Positions 1 through 5,822 of a DNA stretch of 14,242 nt are shown piece after piece (the stretch's first letter is position 1; each line of letters opens with the position of its first letter). Where the stretch lies: contig DEFL01000016.1 of NCBI GenBank assembly GCA_002350845.1, positions 16,596 through 30,837 of the forward strand. The letters run 5' to 3'. The stretch is from Christensenella sp. UBA2853. GTDB lineage: Bacteria > Bacillota > Clostridia > Christensenellales > Aristaeellaceae. The notes beneath the pieces were generated by a model, which saw only the letters and a list, made by a program, of their open reading frames with translations, was not told the origin of the DNA and ran no database searches. A program made the position numbers and the translations under genes.

Positions 1-35
1 AAATCCAGCAGGGCTTCCTGAATCACATCATTCAT
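1..35 (-). CDS. Start of an unidentified phage gene, cut by the window edge
   Basis: An ATG at 33-35 on the minus strand opens a frame reading MNDVIQEALLD and then leaves the window. It has a good ribosome binding site (GGGAGGA, about 8 nt upstream) inside the end of the preceding gene, and it overlaps that gene's stop by 8 nt, the same tight coupling seen across the operon. Only 11 residues are visible, too few to name a family. The start is well supported; the function is unknown. Confidence 0.5.
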   Translation of the reverse strand, partial: MNDVIQEALLD

Positions 36-933
36 GTCTCTTTTCCTCCCCGCGCTCCGTTTTCTTTTCCTTCCGGATCTCTGCATATTTCATTTTATGC
101 TTCTCCGCCGCCTCATCATTCGGGAATGCACTGTGCCCCTTCAGGCGTTTTAGCAGCAGATTCCGTTCCTCTTTGCATCCGGCACCTCCATACCCAATCC
201 TCAGGAGCCATGCCCGTGCAAAGTACTTTTCATTCTCCGGCTCCATTTTTTCCGGAACGATTCGTGTTGCTTCCCGCGCCGCTTTCACAATCCTGGCCGC
301 AAGCATGGCGTACACGTGGTTCCGATCAGGTTCATCCGGTAACACCGCGAAGGACATCGAAACCTTATCCTCTTTGAAATCGAAACCGGTCATACCCTTT
401 TCTTTGGCATAATCGAGCAGAGGAATGTAATCTTCCATGCGCTCCGGTGTGCTTTCGATCAAGCGAGCCACCAGGCTGTCCGGGATATTCAGTATGTTTC
501 CCCCTGTCATCTTCCAAATCAGGTACTGCTTCGAATACAGCATGAAGATCAGGTTCTTCAACTGCAGCGGGGTCAGCTGATCTGCAGGCACAGAAACAGT
601 TACAACGTCCGGGGCATCCTCTTCAGGATGTGCTTTTTCCGGTTCTGTGTTTGCTGGAGCTTCCTCCGTTTCTGCCGCTGTAAGTTGTTCCCCAGCATTC
701 TCCCGTGCCTGCGACAGCGGAATCCCCTCCTCGGGCAACATCCCGTTTCTCTGCAGGAAAGAGCGCAGCGCTTCGAAATCCTCTCCATGCAGCACCCCCT
801 CCTTATCCAGGATGTAGCTGCCGATCTGATAATTGCAGTACGGAACACCCGTGTATTTCGCCGGGATGCCCAGCTCTTCCCCGATGGCCTTCGCCAGTGC
901 CTTTCGGTTCGTCGTGTTGGTTACTATTGTCAT
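28..933 (-). CDS. Conserved clostridial-phage protein ('virulence-related' family), function unknown
   Basis: A 301-residue soluble protein. The start chosen is ATG at 931-933, because GAAGGAGGT lies 7 nt upstream; the frame is open 20 codons further but with no such signal. The N-terminal ~55 residues (TNRKALAKAI ... YTGVPYCNYQIGSY ... DKEG) and the C-terminal segment (ARAWLLRIGYGG ... LLLKRLKGHSAFPN) match, from memory, a family common in Clostridia phages and mobile elements. Databases often call it 'virulence-related protein', a name with no functional support known to me. An acidic Glu/Pro/Ala-rich linker (about residues 73-118) separates the two parts, and the last ~30 residues are strongly basic, suggesting nucleic-acid contact (inference). 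It lies 56 nt downstream of metK and probably shares its transcript. No signal peptide or membrane segment is seen. Confidence 0.7.
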   Translation of the reverse strand: MTIVTNTTNRKALAKAIGEELGIPAKYTGVPYCNYQIGSYILDKEGVLHGEDFEALRSFLQRNGMLPEEGIPLSQARENAGEQLTAAETEEAPANTEPEKAHPEEDAPDVVTVSVPADQLTPLQLKNLIFMLYSKQYLIWKMTGGNILNIPDSLVARLIESTPERMEDYIPLLDYAKEKGMTGFDFKEDKVSMSFAVLPDEPDRNHVYAMLAARIVKAAREATRIVPEKMEPENEKYFARAWLLRIGYGGAGCKEERNLLLKRLKGHSAFPNDEAAEKHKMKYAEIRKEKKTERGEEKRHE

Positions 934-989
934 GATCCATACCTCCTTCTGGTTTGGTAGGACATTACTCACTCTGAAGTGCATATAAG

Positions 990-2084
990 TCAAGCATTTT
1001 CAACGTCCTCAGTCTGTTTCTTCTCGACAGTGGTGTTTTCAGCTTCCCATGGCAGCCATTGTCGCCAGAAATGGCCCAGTGTCGAGGTATAGTTGTAATT
1101 CACATCACGCAAACCAAGGAATGAAATCATGCCTTCCGGGGTCAGATCGTACGTCTTTCGAATCCACTTCACGATGTGTCCAGCAGTCACCTTTCCGGTA
1201 TGGAAAGTGTTCACGTAGACACCCACCGGCTCTTCGACCCCGATTGCATAGGACAGCTGAATCTCACACTTGTGTGCCCAGCCTGCCCGGATCACATCCT
1301 TTGCAATCTTTCTTGCCATATAGGCAGCGCTGCGATCCACCTTTGTCGGGTCTTTTCCTGAGAACGCGCCACCGCCGTGATGCGCTACACCGCCATATGT
1401 GTCTGCAATGATCTTACGGCCTGTCACACCTGAATCCGCAAAGCTGCCACCGGTCACAAATCGCCCGGTCGGATTCACCAGGATCCGATAGTCTGTGTTC
1501 AATCCGTAAGCATCTGCAAGCCTCCACATGATATGCGCACAGATTTCCCTCACATCCGCCATGTTCGCGCGCTCTGTATGCTGTGTGCTGATCAGGAAAG
1601 TATCTATCCTGTGTTTTCGTTCATCGAAAGAAACCTGTGCCTTAGCATCCGGAAGCAGGTCCGGATAATTTCCTTGCTGAAGCATGGAGATGGCTTCAGT
1701 CGCCAATACAAAGGGCATCGGAAGCATGCGATGGGTTTCATCTGTAGCGTACCCGAACATCATTCCCTGATCGCCCGCTCCCTTTTTATCCACGCCCTGT
1801 GCAATATCCGCTGACTGCTTTGAAATCTGCACAGACAGATCAAAGCAGTCACAGATTGCAGGTTCTCGCACGGCGAGCACACGGCGCACCAGCTCATGGA
1901 CATCCGGTTCATGCTTCGAGGTAATCTCTCCGGCCACGGTCACATGTTGATCCTTGATCAGGGTTTCAACTGCCACACGGCTGTTCCGGTCATGCATCAG
2001 GCAGTCCGATAGCACAGCATCCGATATCTGGTCGCAGATCTTATCCGGATGTCCCGCAGACACCTGTTCGCTGGAAAATATCAT
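990..2084 (-). CDS. metK: S-adenosylmethionine synthetase (methionine adenosyltransferase), phage-borne
   Basis: Makes S-adenosylmethionine from methionine and ATP in the cytoplasm; the bacterial enzyme is normally a homotetramer. The protein has 364 residues against about 380-400 for host enzymes, and the difference lies mainly in shortened internal loops. Visible signatures are GHPDKICDQISDAV (residues 11-24, ATP/methionine site), GAGDQGMMFGYATDET (102-117), and GGGAFSGKDPTKVDRSAAY (237-255, phosphate loop). The C-terminal GHF..QWLPWE matches the family end and is followed by an 18-residue charged tail. The start ATG at 2082-2084 has GAAGGAGGT 7 nt upstream; an in-frame GTG further up (2135) lies in a terminator hairpin and is unlikely to be used. 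The gene sits downstream of an intrinsic terminator and upstream of a phage gene, so it belongs to the phage module and is not a host copy. All signature motifs are intact, so it is probably active. No methyltransferase gene is visible in the window. Confidence 0.96.
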   Translation of the reverse strand: MIFSSEQVSAGHPDKICDQISDAVLSDCLMHDRNSRVAVETLIKDQHVTVAGEITSKHEPDVHELVRRVLAVREPAICDCFDLSVQISKQSADIAQGVDKKGAGDQGMMFGYATDETHRMLPMPFVLATEAISMLQQGNYPDLLPDAKAQVSFDERKHRIDTFLISTQHTERANMADVREICAHIMWRLADAYGLNTDYRILVNPTGRFVTGGSFADSGVTGRKIIADTYGGVAHHGGGAFSGKDPTKVDRSAAYMARKIAKDVIRAGWAHKCEIQLSYAIGVEEPVGVYVNTFHTGKVTAGHIVKWIRKTYDLTPEGMISFLGLRDVNYNYTSTLGHFWRQWLPWEAENTTVEKKQTEDVENA

Positions 2085-2106
2085 AGAATGTACCTCCTTC
2101 AAGGCA

Positions 2107-2133
2107 TAAAAAAATCCCCGCGCATGGCGAGGC
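2107..2133 (-). terminator. Intrinsic terminator or attenuator in front of metK
   Basis: On the minus strand CCTCGC pairs with GCGGGG (2116-2132, one G-T pair, loop of about 5) and is followed by seven T (2108-2114). It lies between the ArpU-like gene and metK, with the T-run about 14 nt from the metK ribosome binding site. It probably ends the replication operon; because metK lies just behind it, it may also act as an attenuator. Confidence 0.65.
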
Positions 2134-2155
2134 ACTGTCCAATTTCTGTAAGTCT

Positions 2156-2185
2156 ATCATATCATAAACGGGCAGGGCCTGTCTC
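2156..2185 (-). promoter_or_regulatory. Possible metK promoter
   Basis: The minus strand reads GAGACA (2180-2185), an 18-nt spacer, then TATGAT (2156-2161). A second TATGAT overlaps it (2161-2166). The -10 match is 5/6 and the -35 match 4/6. Transcription would start near 2149, only about 17 nt before the terminator hairpin, so most transcripts would be very short unless the terminator is overridden. Moderate to weak evidence. Confidence 0.3.
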
Positions 2186-2202
2186 AGCCCATTTCAGCCC
2201 AT
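2183..2202. repeat. Two tandem 10-bp repeats upstream of metK
   Basis: CTCAGCCCAT is followed directly by TTCAGCCCAT (9/10 identical). One helical turn apart, they could be a pair of protein binding sites over the -35 region of the possible metK promoter. The GGGC halves can also pair with the two GCCC blocks at 2172-2180. The function is inferred only from position. Confidence 0.4.
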
Positions 2203-2219
2203 ATGAAAAAGATTCCGGA

Positions 2220-2660
2220 TTACCGGATGGCTTTGATTTCGATGGGATTCTCCGGCATTTGAATCATTTTCAGCGCTTTCTGATGCCATCGCTTTGCTGT
2301 GGATTTCCCGATCCCCAGTCTATTCCCGATCTCCTCCCAGGTTTTGTTCTCCACATATCGGTAGAGCAGCAGCATCTGGTATGCTTCCAAATCCACACTG
2401 TGAATCGTGTCGTCAATCTGCTGTTTCAGGTCAACCAGCAGGTCAATCTGTTGGTCGATCTTTTCTTCCATTTCGGCCACCCGCATGATCGCTTTGACGA
2501 ATGGAGCTTCCCCATCCGGCGAAGTCTGTACTTTATCGGCGCTAACCTGTGGATAACTCAGACCGCAAATCCCAGCCTTCATTTCCTGCAGTCTGCGCAG
2601 GTTGAAATTGATCCGCTGGTCCAGCAGCCATCCCTGTTTCAAATACTCCTTGACATTCAT
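2220..2660 (-). CDS. ArpU/DUF1492-like phage regulator with sigma-type HTH
   Basis: A 146-residue protein. Residues 55-95 are a charged, heptad-like helix (MRVAEMEEKIDQQIDLLVDL and onward), probably a coiled coil. Residues 97-131 (LLLYRYVENKTWEEIGNRLG, then GIGKSTAKRWHQKAL) are a sigma-70 region 4-type helix-turn-helix. This layout fits the DUF1492/ArpU/RinA-like proteins that close the early module of Bacillota siphoviruses and are thought to switch on late genes. The start ATG at 2658-2660 has GAAGGAGG 7 nt upstream and overlaps the upstream stop as ATGA. An intrinsic terminator follows about 85 nt downstream. The family call rests on architecture and position; the late-gene role is inference. 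Confidence 0.8.
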   Translation of the reverse strand: MNVKEYLKQGWLLDQRINFNLRRLQEMKAGICGLSYPQVSADKVQTSPDGEAPFVKAIMRVAEMEEKIDQQIDLLVDLKQQIDDTIHSVDLEAYQMLLLYRYVENKTWEEIGNRLGIGKSTAKRWHQKALKMIQMPENPIEIKAIR

Positions 2661-2875
2661 GCAGCTTCCTCCTTCAGTCTTTGGATCAGGTATTCAGGAT
2701 CCAGATCCGTCAGCTGGGCAAAATACGAGGAGCGGAAGAATTTCTCCACCTCACGGATCGTAGCCTGTGCTCCTTTTTGATCGGGAGACCGGTGCAGTCG
2801 TCTCCTGGCCGCTCTGTAATCCTCGACCGCTCTCAGGATGACGGCGTGTGCCAGCTTCTCCCAGTTTTCGTGCAT
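2657..2875 (-). CDS. Small phage protein, 72 residues, function unknown
   Basis: Reads MHENWEKLAHAVILRAVEDY ... EVEKFFRSSYFAQLTDLDPEYLIQRL and is mostly helical by eye. The start ATG at 2873-2875 has GAGGGGA about 6 nt upstream; the stop overlaps the next start as ATGA. Proteins with the pattern 'ai.eDyr.a...l....' and 'FF.S..f..lt..D...li..L' are common beside ArpU-like genes in clostridial phages (recollection, unverified). No catalytic motif is visible. It probably acts with its neighbours in the early operon. Confidence 0.7.
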   Translation of the reverse strand: MHENWEKLAHAVILRAVEDYRAARRRLHRSPDQKGAQATIREVEKFFRSSYFAQLTDLDPEYLIQRLKEEAA

Positions 2876-2984
2876 TCTTTTCCCCTCGCTTCTTCCGTCT
2901 GCCGCGGCGCTCCTCGCGGATGATATTCCTCAAAGCACATCCGGCCGTCGGATCCGAATAGTATTCACCGTTTCTGAAGATCAT
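2751..2984 (-). CDS. Small basic phage protein, overlapping its neighbour
   Basis: A 77-codon frame starting MIFRNGEYYSDPTAGCALRN and continuing into a very basic stretch (REERRGRRKKRGEK). The start ATG at 2982-2984 forms an ATGA overlap with the previous stop, so it is probably translated by coupling; its own ribosome binding site (GGTGA) is weak. The GEYYSDPTAG-type opening is one I associate with short proteins at this place in clostridial phages. Those tend to end soon after the basic stretch; here no stop occurs and the last ~41 codons run through the first 125 nt of the next gene in another frame. The N-terminal part is well supported; the tail may be a read-through extension. Confidence 0.5.
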   Translation of the reverse strand: MIFRNGEYYSDPTAGCALRNIIREERRGRRKKRGEKNARKLGEAGTRRHPESGRGLQSGQETTAPVSRSKRSTGYDP

Positions 2985-3214
2985 GCCGGTTCACCGGCTT
3001 TCTGCTTACACTTCCATTCCAGATATTCGTAGATCGCCATCAGCATATAGGTCGCCAGCGGATGATTCTTCCATGTGTTTGAAACCGCTCCCAGATCTTT
3101 GGCTGCCTGAATCCAGAATGCTTCGCACTCGGGTGTGCCGATTCCCGGCGGATCAATATGATCCCGCAGGTAATAGAACATGTCCCGCATGATTCCGTTT
3201 TCCTCAGATGTCAT
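2981..3214 (-). CDS. Small phage protein, 77 residues, function unknown
   Basis: Reads MTSEENGIMRDMFYYLRDHI ... PECEAFWIQAAKDLGAVSNT ... HPLATYMLMAIYEYLEWKCK. It is helical and acidic, with no membrane segment or metal motif. The start ATG at 3212-3214 has a moderate ribosome binding site (AAGGTGGTGA) and overlaps the RusA stop by 11 nt; a second in-frame Met at residue 9 is an alternative start. The stop is coupled to the next gene through ATGA. Its place right after rusA suggests an accessory of the early module. Confidence 0.65.
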   Translation of the reverse strand: MTSEENGIMRDMFYYLRDHIDPPGIGTPECEAFWIQAAKDLGAVSNTWKNHPLATYMLMAIYEYLEWKCKQKAGEPA

Positions 3215-3602
3215 TCAGACTCACCACCTTGATCCCGATTCCCGGCTTTTCCCGAGACCAGCGCTTGGTCACCTCTTCCCGGCACACCTGAGCATCGTCC
3301 CGCCAAAAACCAACACGGGTCATGCAGTCCTTCAGCAGCTTTTGCAGATTGTCTGTATCAGGACGCGTGACCCGGTAGGTTCCTTCTTTATATGTTTTTG
3401 TTGAAAACCTCCATTCGACCGTCAGGGCAACCGGCCCTTCCATCGGAGAGGGAGGAATGTACTGCCGGAGCAGGCTCTCAAATGCTGCCCGGGCATTTTT
3501 TAATTTCGGTGTATCGTAAAACATCGGTTTTCCCCTCACAACCCGTACCTTGTGTTCCTGGGCGGTCACGGTTGGAGGCGCTAATTCGAGAAAGAATTCC
3601 AT
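3204..3602 (-). CDS. rusA: RusA-family Holliday junction resolvase
   Basis: Cuts Holliday junctions formed during phage DNA replication and recombination; the family works as a homodimer with magnesium. The protein has 132 residues, close to the usual ~120-140. The catalytic block is clear: RPDTDNLQKLLKDCMTRVGF at 80-99, followed by WRDDAQV. Asp82, Asp84 and Asp103 fit the three metal-binding aspartates of E. coli RusA (70, 72, 91) with the same spacing, and Lys88 fits its conserved lysine. All key residues are present. The start ATG at 3600-3602 has AAAGGAG 8 nt upstream. A folded noncoding element separates it from the primase gene upstream. Confidence 0.93.
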   Translation of the reverse strand: MEFFLELAPPTVTAQEHKVRVVRGKPMFYDTPKLKNARAAFESLLRQYIPPSPMEGPVALTVEWRFSTKTYKEGTYRVTRPDTDNLQKLLKDCMTRVGFWRDDAQVCREEVTKRWSREKPGIGIKVVSLNDI

Positions 3603-3621
3603 TCTGTGTCACTCCTTTCAT

Positions 3622-3782
3622 GGCGGCAGGGCTCTTTTAAGTTGCCTGCGGCGGGCTGAAAAACGCATCGGCGTCCGCAGGGGTGGAAGGGCGGGCTTTC
3701 TGCCCTTCCCACCTACCGGAGGATGCCGATCCTCTTCCACCATGGTGGCGGAGGTATATGTATATATACCCAGCCTGCCGCC
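3622..3782. other. Multi-hairpin noncoding element between primase and rusA
   Basis: GGCGGCAGG (3622-3630) is the exact reverse complement of 3774-3782 and would close the whole region. Inside it are five successive inverted repeats: CCTGCGG 3645-3651 with 3675-3681, carrying an inner ACGC/GCGT; an 11-bp stem with one bulge at 3682-3692/3702-3713; GAGGAT 3719-3724 with 3729-3734, loop GCCG; the perfect 12-bp palindrome CCACCATGGTGG at 3737-3748; and GGTATAT 3753-3759 with 3764-3770, loop GTAT. None is followed by a T-run on either strand, so they are not terminators. The element starts 5 nt after the primase stop and ends just before the rusA ribosome binding site. It could be an intercistronic RNA structure, a replication origin or a small inserted element; the sequence does not decide. 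Confidence 0.6.
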
Positions 3783-3786
3783 GCCA

Positions 3787-5808
3787 TCATTCTTCGGAAT
3801 CCAAATCGGCCTTTTCCGTTCCAGATCGGACCATGCCCTTATCCAGCACAAACTCTCCGTCCATCTTCTTCACCCGGTCTCGAACGGTGCGTTCAGCCAG
3901 CCCCATGTAGGCCGCAATGTCTGCCACGGATGCGCCGCTTCCGTCAAAGTTCACTGCATGGAAGGCCGTCCGGAATTCCTCTTCCGCTGTGTCCGCTGAT
4001 TTGCTGTATTTGTTCCTGATCCGGCCTGCTTCCAGGGATCCCTGTGTCGGAAGCAGTTTCAGACTCTTCCCGTCATCCACCCGGTGAATCGGATATTCAA
4101 ACCAGAAGTTCACCGGGACAATGTTCTCAAATTCGCGGAGGCTGCTTTCCAGCCGCCATGCAGTCGCGCCTTTTTTTGCTTCCCAGTTTCTGACATCTTC
4201 CGACATTTCCAGCTCGATCATATCCAGCTGAGCGTCCGGGTCCCTTGCAAACACACCGCTGCCGCTGGCCCTGTCCATCGCCCGCTTCGCTCCCTGTGCG
4301 CCTTTGCTGTGATGATGACAGTAAATCACGCTGCAGGATGTTTCCGCACAGATCTTGTCAAACTGATTGCAGAAAGCCGCCATATCGCTTGCCGAGTTCT
4401 CATCGCCCGTGATTACCTTGTAAATCGGGTCAATCACAATGGCGGACAGCTCTTTTCCCTGTACCCGGCGTACCAGTCTGGGCACCAGCTGATCCATCGG
4501 GACAGCCCGGCCTCGCAGGTTCCAGATCAGGATATTGTCTGCATGCTGTGGTTTTAAGCCCAGAGCTTCATAAATCTTCATAAACCGGTTGATGCAGGAA
4601 GCCGGATCGATTTCCAGGTTCACATACAGCACCTTGCCCTGCCTGCACGGAAAGCCCAGCCAGGACTTTCCTTCCGCAATCGCGATGCACAGTTCCATCA
4701 GCAAGAAGGACTTTCCCGCCTTGGAGGAGCCGGAAATCAGCATCTTGTGCCCCTGCCGCAGAATGCCCCTGATCAGTTCTTCCGGCAGGACCATTTCACT
4801 GGCTTCAAAGGAATCCAGTGTCCGAATTGTCGGGAGTTCATCCGTTTCCCCATCCACATAATCCATCCAGTCCAGCCAGGATGTCCGCCCGATGTTTACA
4901 CCCAGCAGTTTCTGCATCTGACCGTTCCGGGTCACGCCGGGCATGCGGGAGAGGCGGCTGGGATTCCGGTTCTGGGTGTCCACCTTCACGCCCCGGGAGG
5001 AAAGGAAATCGTAGAGGAAGGTGACGCGCTTCCGGTATTCATCAAAGTTTTCGGCATCAACACGGACGATGGCATGCACACTTTTATGCCCGCTGTGCAC
5101 CAGGGCTGCAATTGGCAGCTCCAGCTTCCGATACATCGCGATCTGCTCCTCAATCGGCATCGAATCCGATTCCACCAGTGCAAACTTGAAACTGGTCACA
5201 TTCTCATTTCGGACGCCTTCCCCGTCCAGCGCATTGAAACGAATCCACGCACCGGCTTCCGGTTTCCAGTCTCCGATGGTCGCCCCCAGGTCATCCGGAT
5301 AGCGGTGCAGAGAAGTGATCAGCTCTTCTGCCGTGCGGTAATACACACCCTTGGACGGCACCCACTTCCCGTCATCGGTCTGCCACGCGTCATTCGTGAC
5401 ATATCCTACATAATCTTCCGGCTTAAACAGGGTCTGCAGGTACAGAATCAGATCTTCCGTCCCTTTCCTGACCGGCTCCTGCGGATCCAGGTCGCTGCCT
5501 TCCCCGTCGTATTCCAGCACATCGTTCCAGTCCATGACGCCGTCTGCGCCGGAAAAGGGTGTCCAGCCCCTGTCCTGCGCCAGCTTGACAATCGTCGCGC
5601 CTGTCACAGGAGAATCACTGCCCTGGAAGGAACGCCATCTGCGGGCACACTCTCCGGGGTGATACCGGGCGCTGTCCAATGCGCTCCACTCATCCCATAC
5701 GCTGACAGCGTACCCTTCCGTTTTCAGTGCCATGCCCACGCGCAGCCACGCGTCATGATCCAACTCCGCGCATTGAAGGTATTTCAGCGCAGAAAGAATA
5801 TTATTCAT
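3787..5808 (-). CDS. Phage primase-helicase: PriCT-like, PrimPol-like and RepA-type AAA domains
   Basis: A 673-residue multidomain replication protein. Residues 5-80 resemble the PriCT_2 primase-associated domain (WLRVGMALKTEGYAVSVWDE, YHPGECARRWRSF). Residues ~205-300 resemble an archaeo-eukaryotic primase/PrimPol core: FALVESDS (209-216, acidic metal motif), HSGHKSVHAIV (238-248, sxH-type motif), and NPSRLSRMPGVTRNG (282-296). Residues ~345-560 are a RecA/DnaB-type ATPase of the RepA/AAA_25 kind: Walker A GSSKAGKS (360-367), Walker B AIVIDP (456-461), and HHHSKG (498-503) with the following MDRASGSG. Residues 623-655 form a winged-helix/HTH-like end. The start ATG at 5806-5808 has AAAGGAGA 8 nt upstream, inside the end of the helicase gene. 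It would prime and unwind phage DNA. The linker at residues 91-102 carries a peptide also found in the DUF669 protein. Confidence 0.88.
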   Translation of the reverse strand: MNNILSALKYLQCAELDHDAWLRVGMALKTEGYAVSVWDEWSALDSARYHPGECARRWRSFQGSDSPVTGATIVKLAQDRGWTPFSGADGVMDWNDVLEYDGEGSDLDPQEPVRKGTEDLILYLQTLFKPEDYVGYVTNDAWQTDDGKWVPSKGVYYRTAEELITSLHRYPDDLGATIGDWKPEAGAWIRFNALDGEGVRNENVTSFKFALVESDSMPIEEQIAMYRKLELPIAALVHSGHKSVHAIVRVDAENFDEYRKRVTFLYDFLSSRGVKVDTQNRNPSRLSRMPGVTRNGQMQKLLGVNIGRTSWLDWMDYVDGETDELPTIRTLDSFEASEMVLPEELIRGILRQGHKMLISGSSKAGKSFLLMELCIAIAEGKSWLGFPCRQGKVLYVNLEIDPASCINRFMKIYEALGLKPQHADNILIWNLRGRAVPMDQLVPRLVRRVQGKELSAIVIDPIYKVITGDENSASDMAAFCNQFDKICAETSCSVIYCHHHSKGAQGAKRAMDRASGSGVFARDPDAQLDMIELEMSEDVRNWEAKKGATAWRLESSLREFENIVPVNFWFEYPIHRVDDGKSLKLLPTQGSLEAGRIRNKYSKSADTAEEEFRTAFHAVNFDGSGASVADIAAYMGLAERTVRDRVKKMDGEFVLDKGMVRSGTEKADLDSEE

Positions 5809-5822
5809 CTGTTTGTTCTCCT

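Noticed and set aside
2085..2135. Longer MetK start at an upstream in-frame GTG
   Set aside because: It would place the coding start in a terminator hairpin without a good ribosome binding site, while ATG 2082-2084 has an ideal one and gives the normal family N-terminus.
2049..2780. 243-codon open frame on the plus strand
   Set aside because: It is antisense to the ArpU-like gene and a neighbour, spans a terminator, and has no domain. A shadow frame.
3682..3713. GC-rich hairpin considered as a terminator
   Set aside because: No T-run follows on either strand, and genes on both sides belong to one operon.
3618..3851. 77-codon minus-strand frame across the multi-hairpin element
   Set aside because: Its first part is an out-of-frame copy of the primase 3' end, no start has a ribosome binding site, and the composition follows the inverted repeats.
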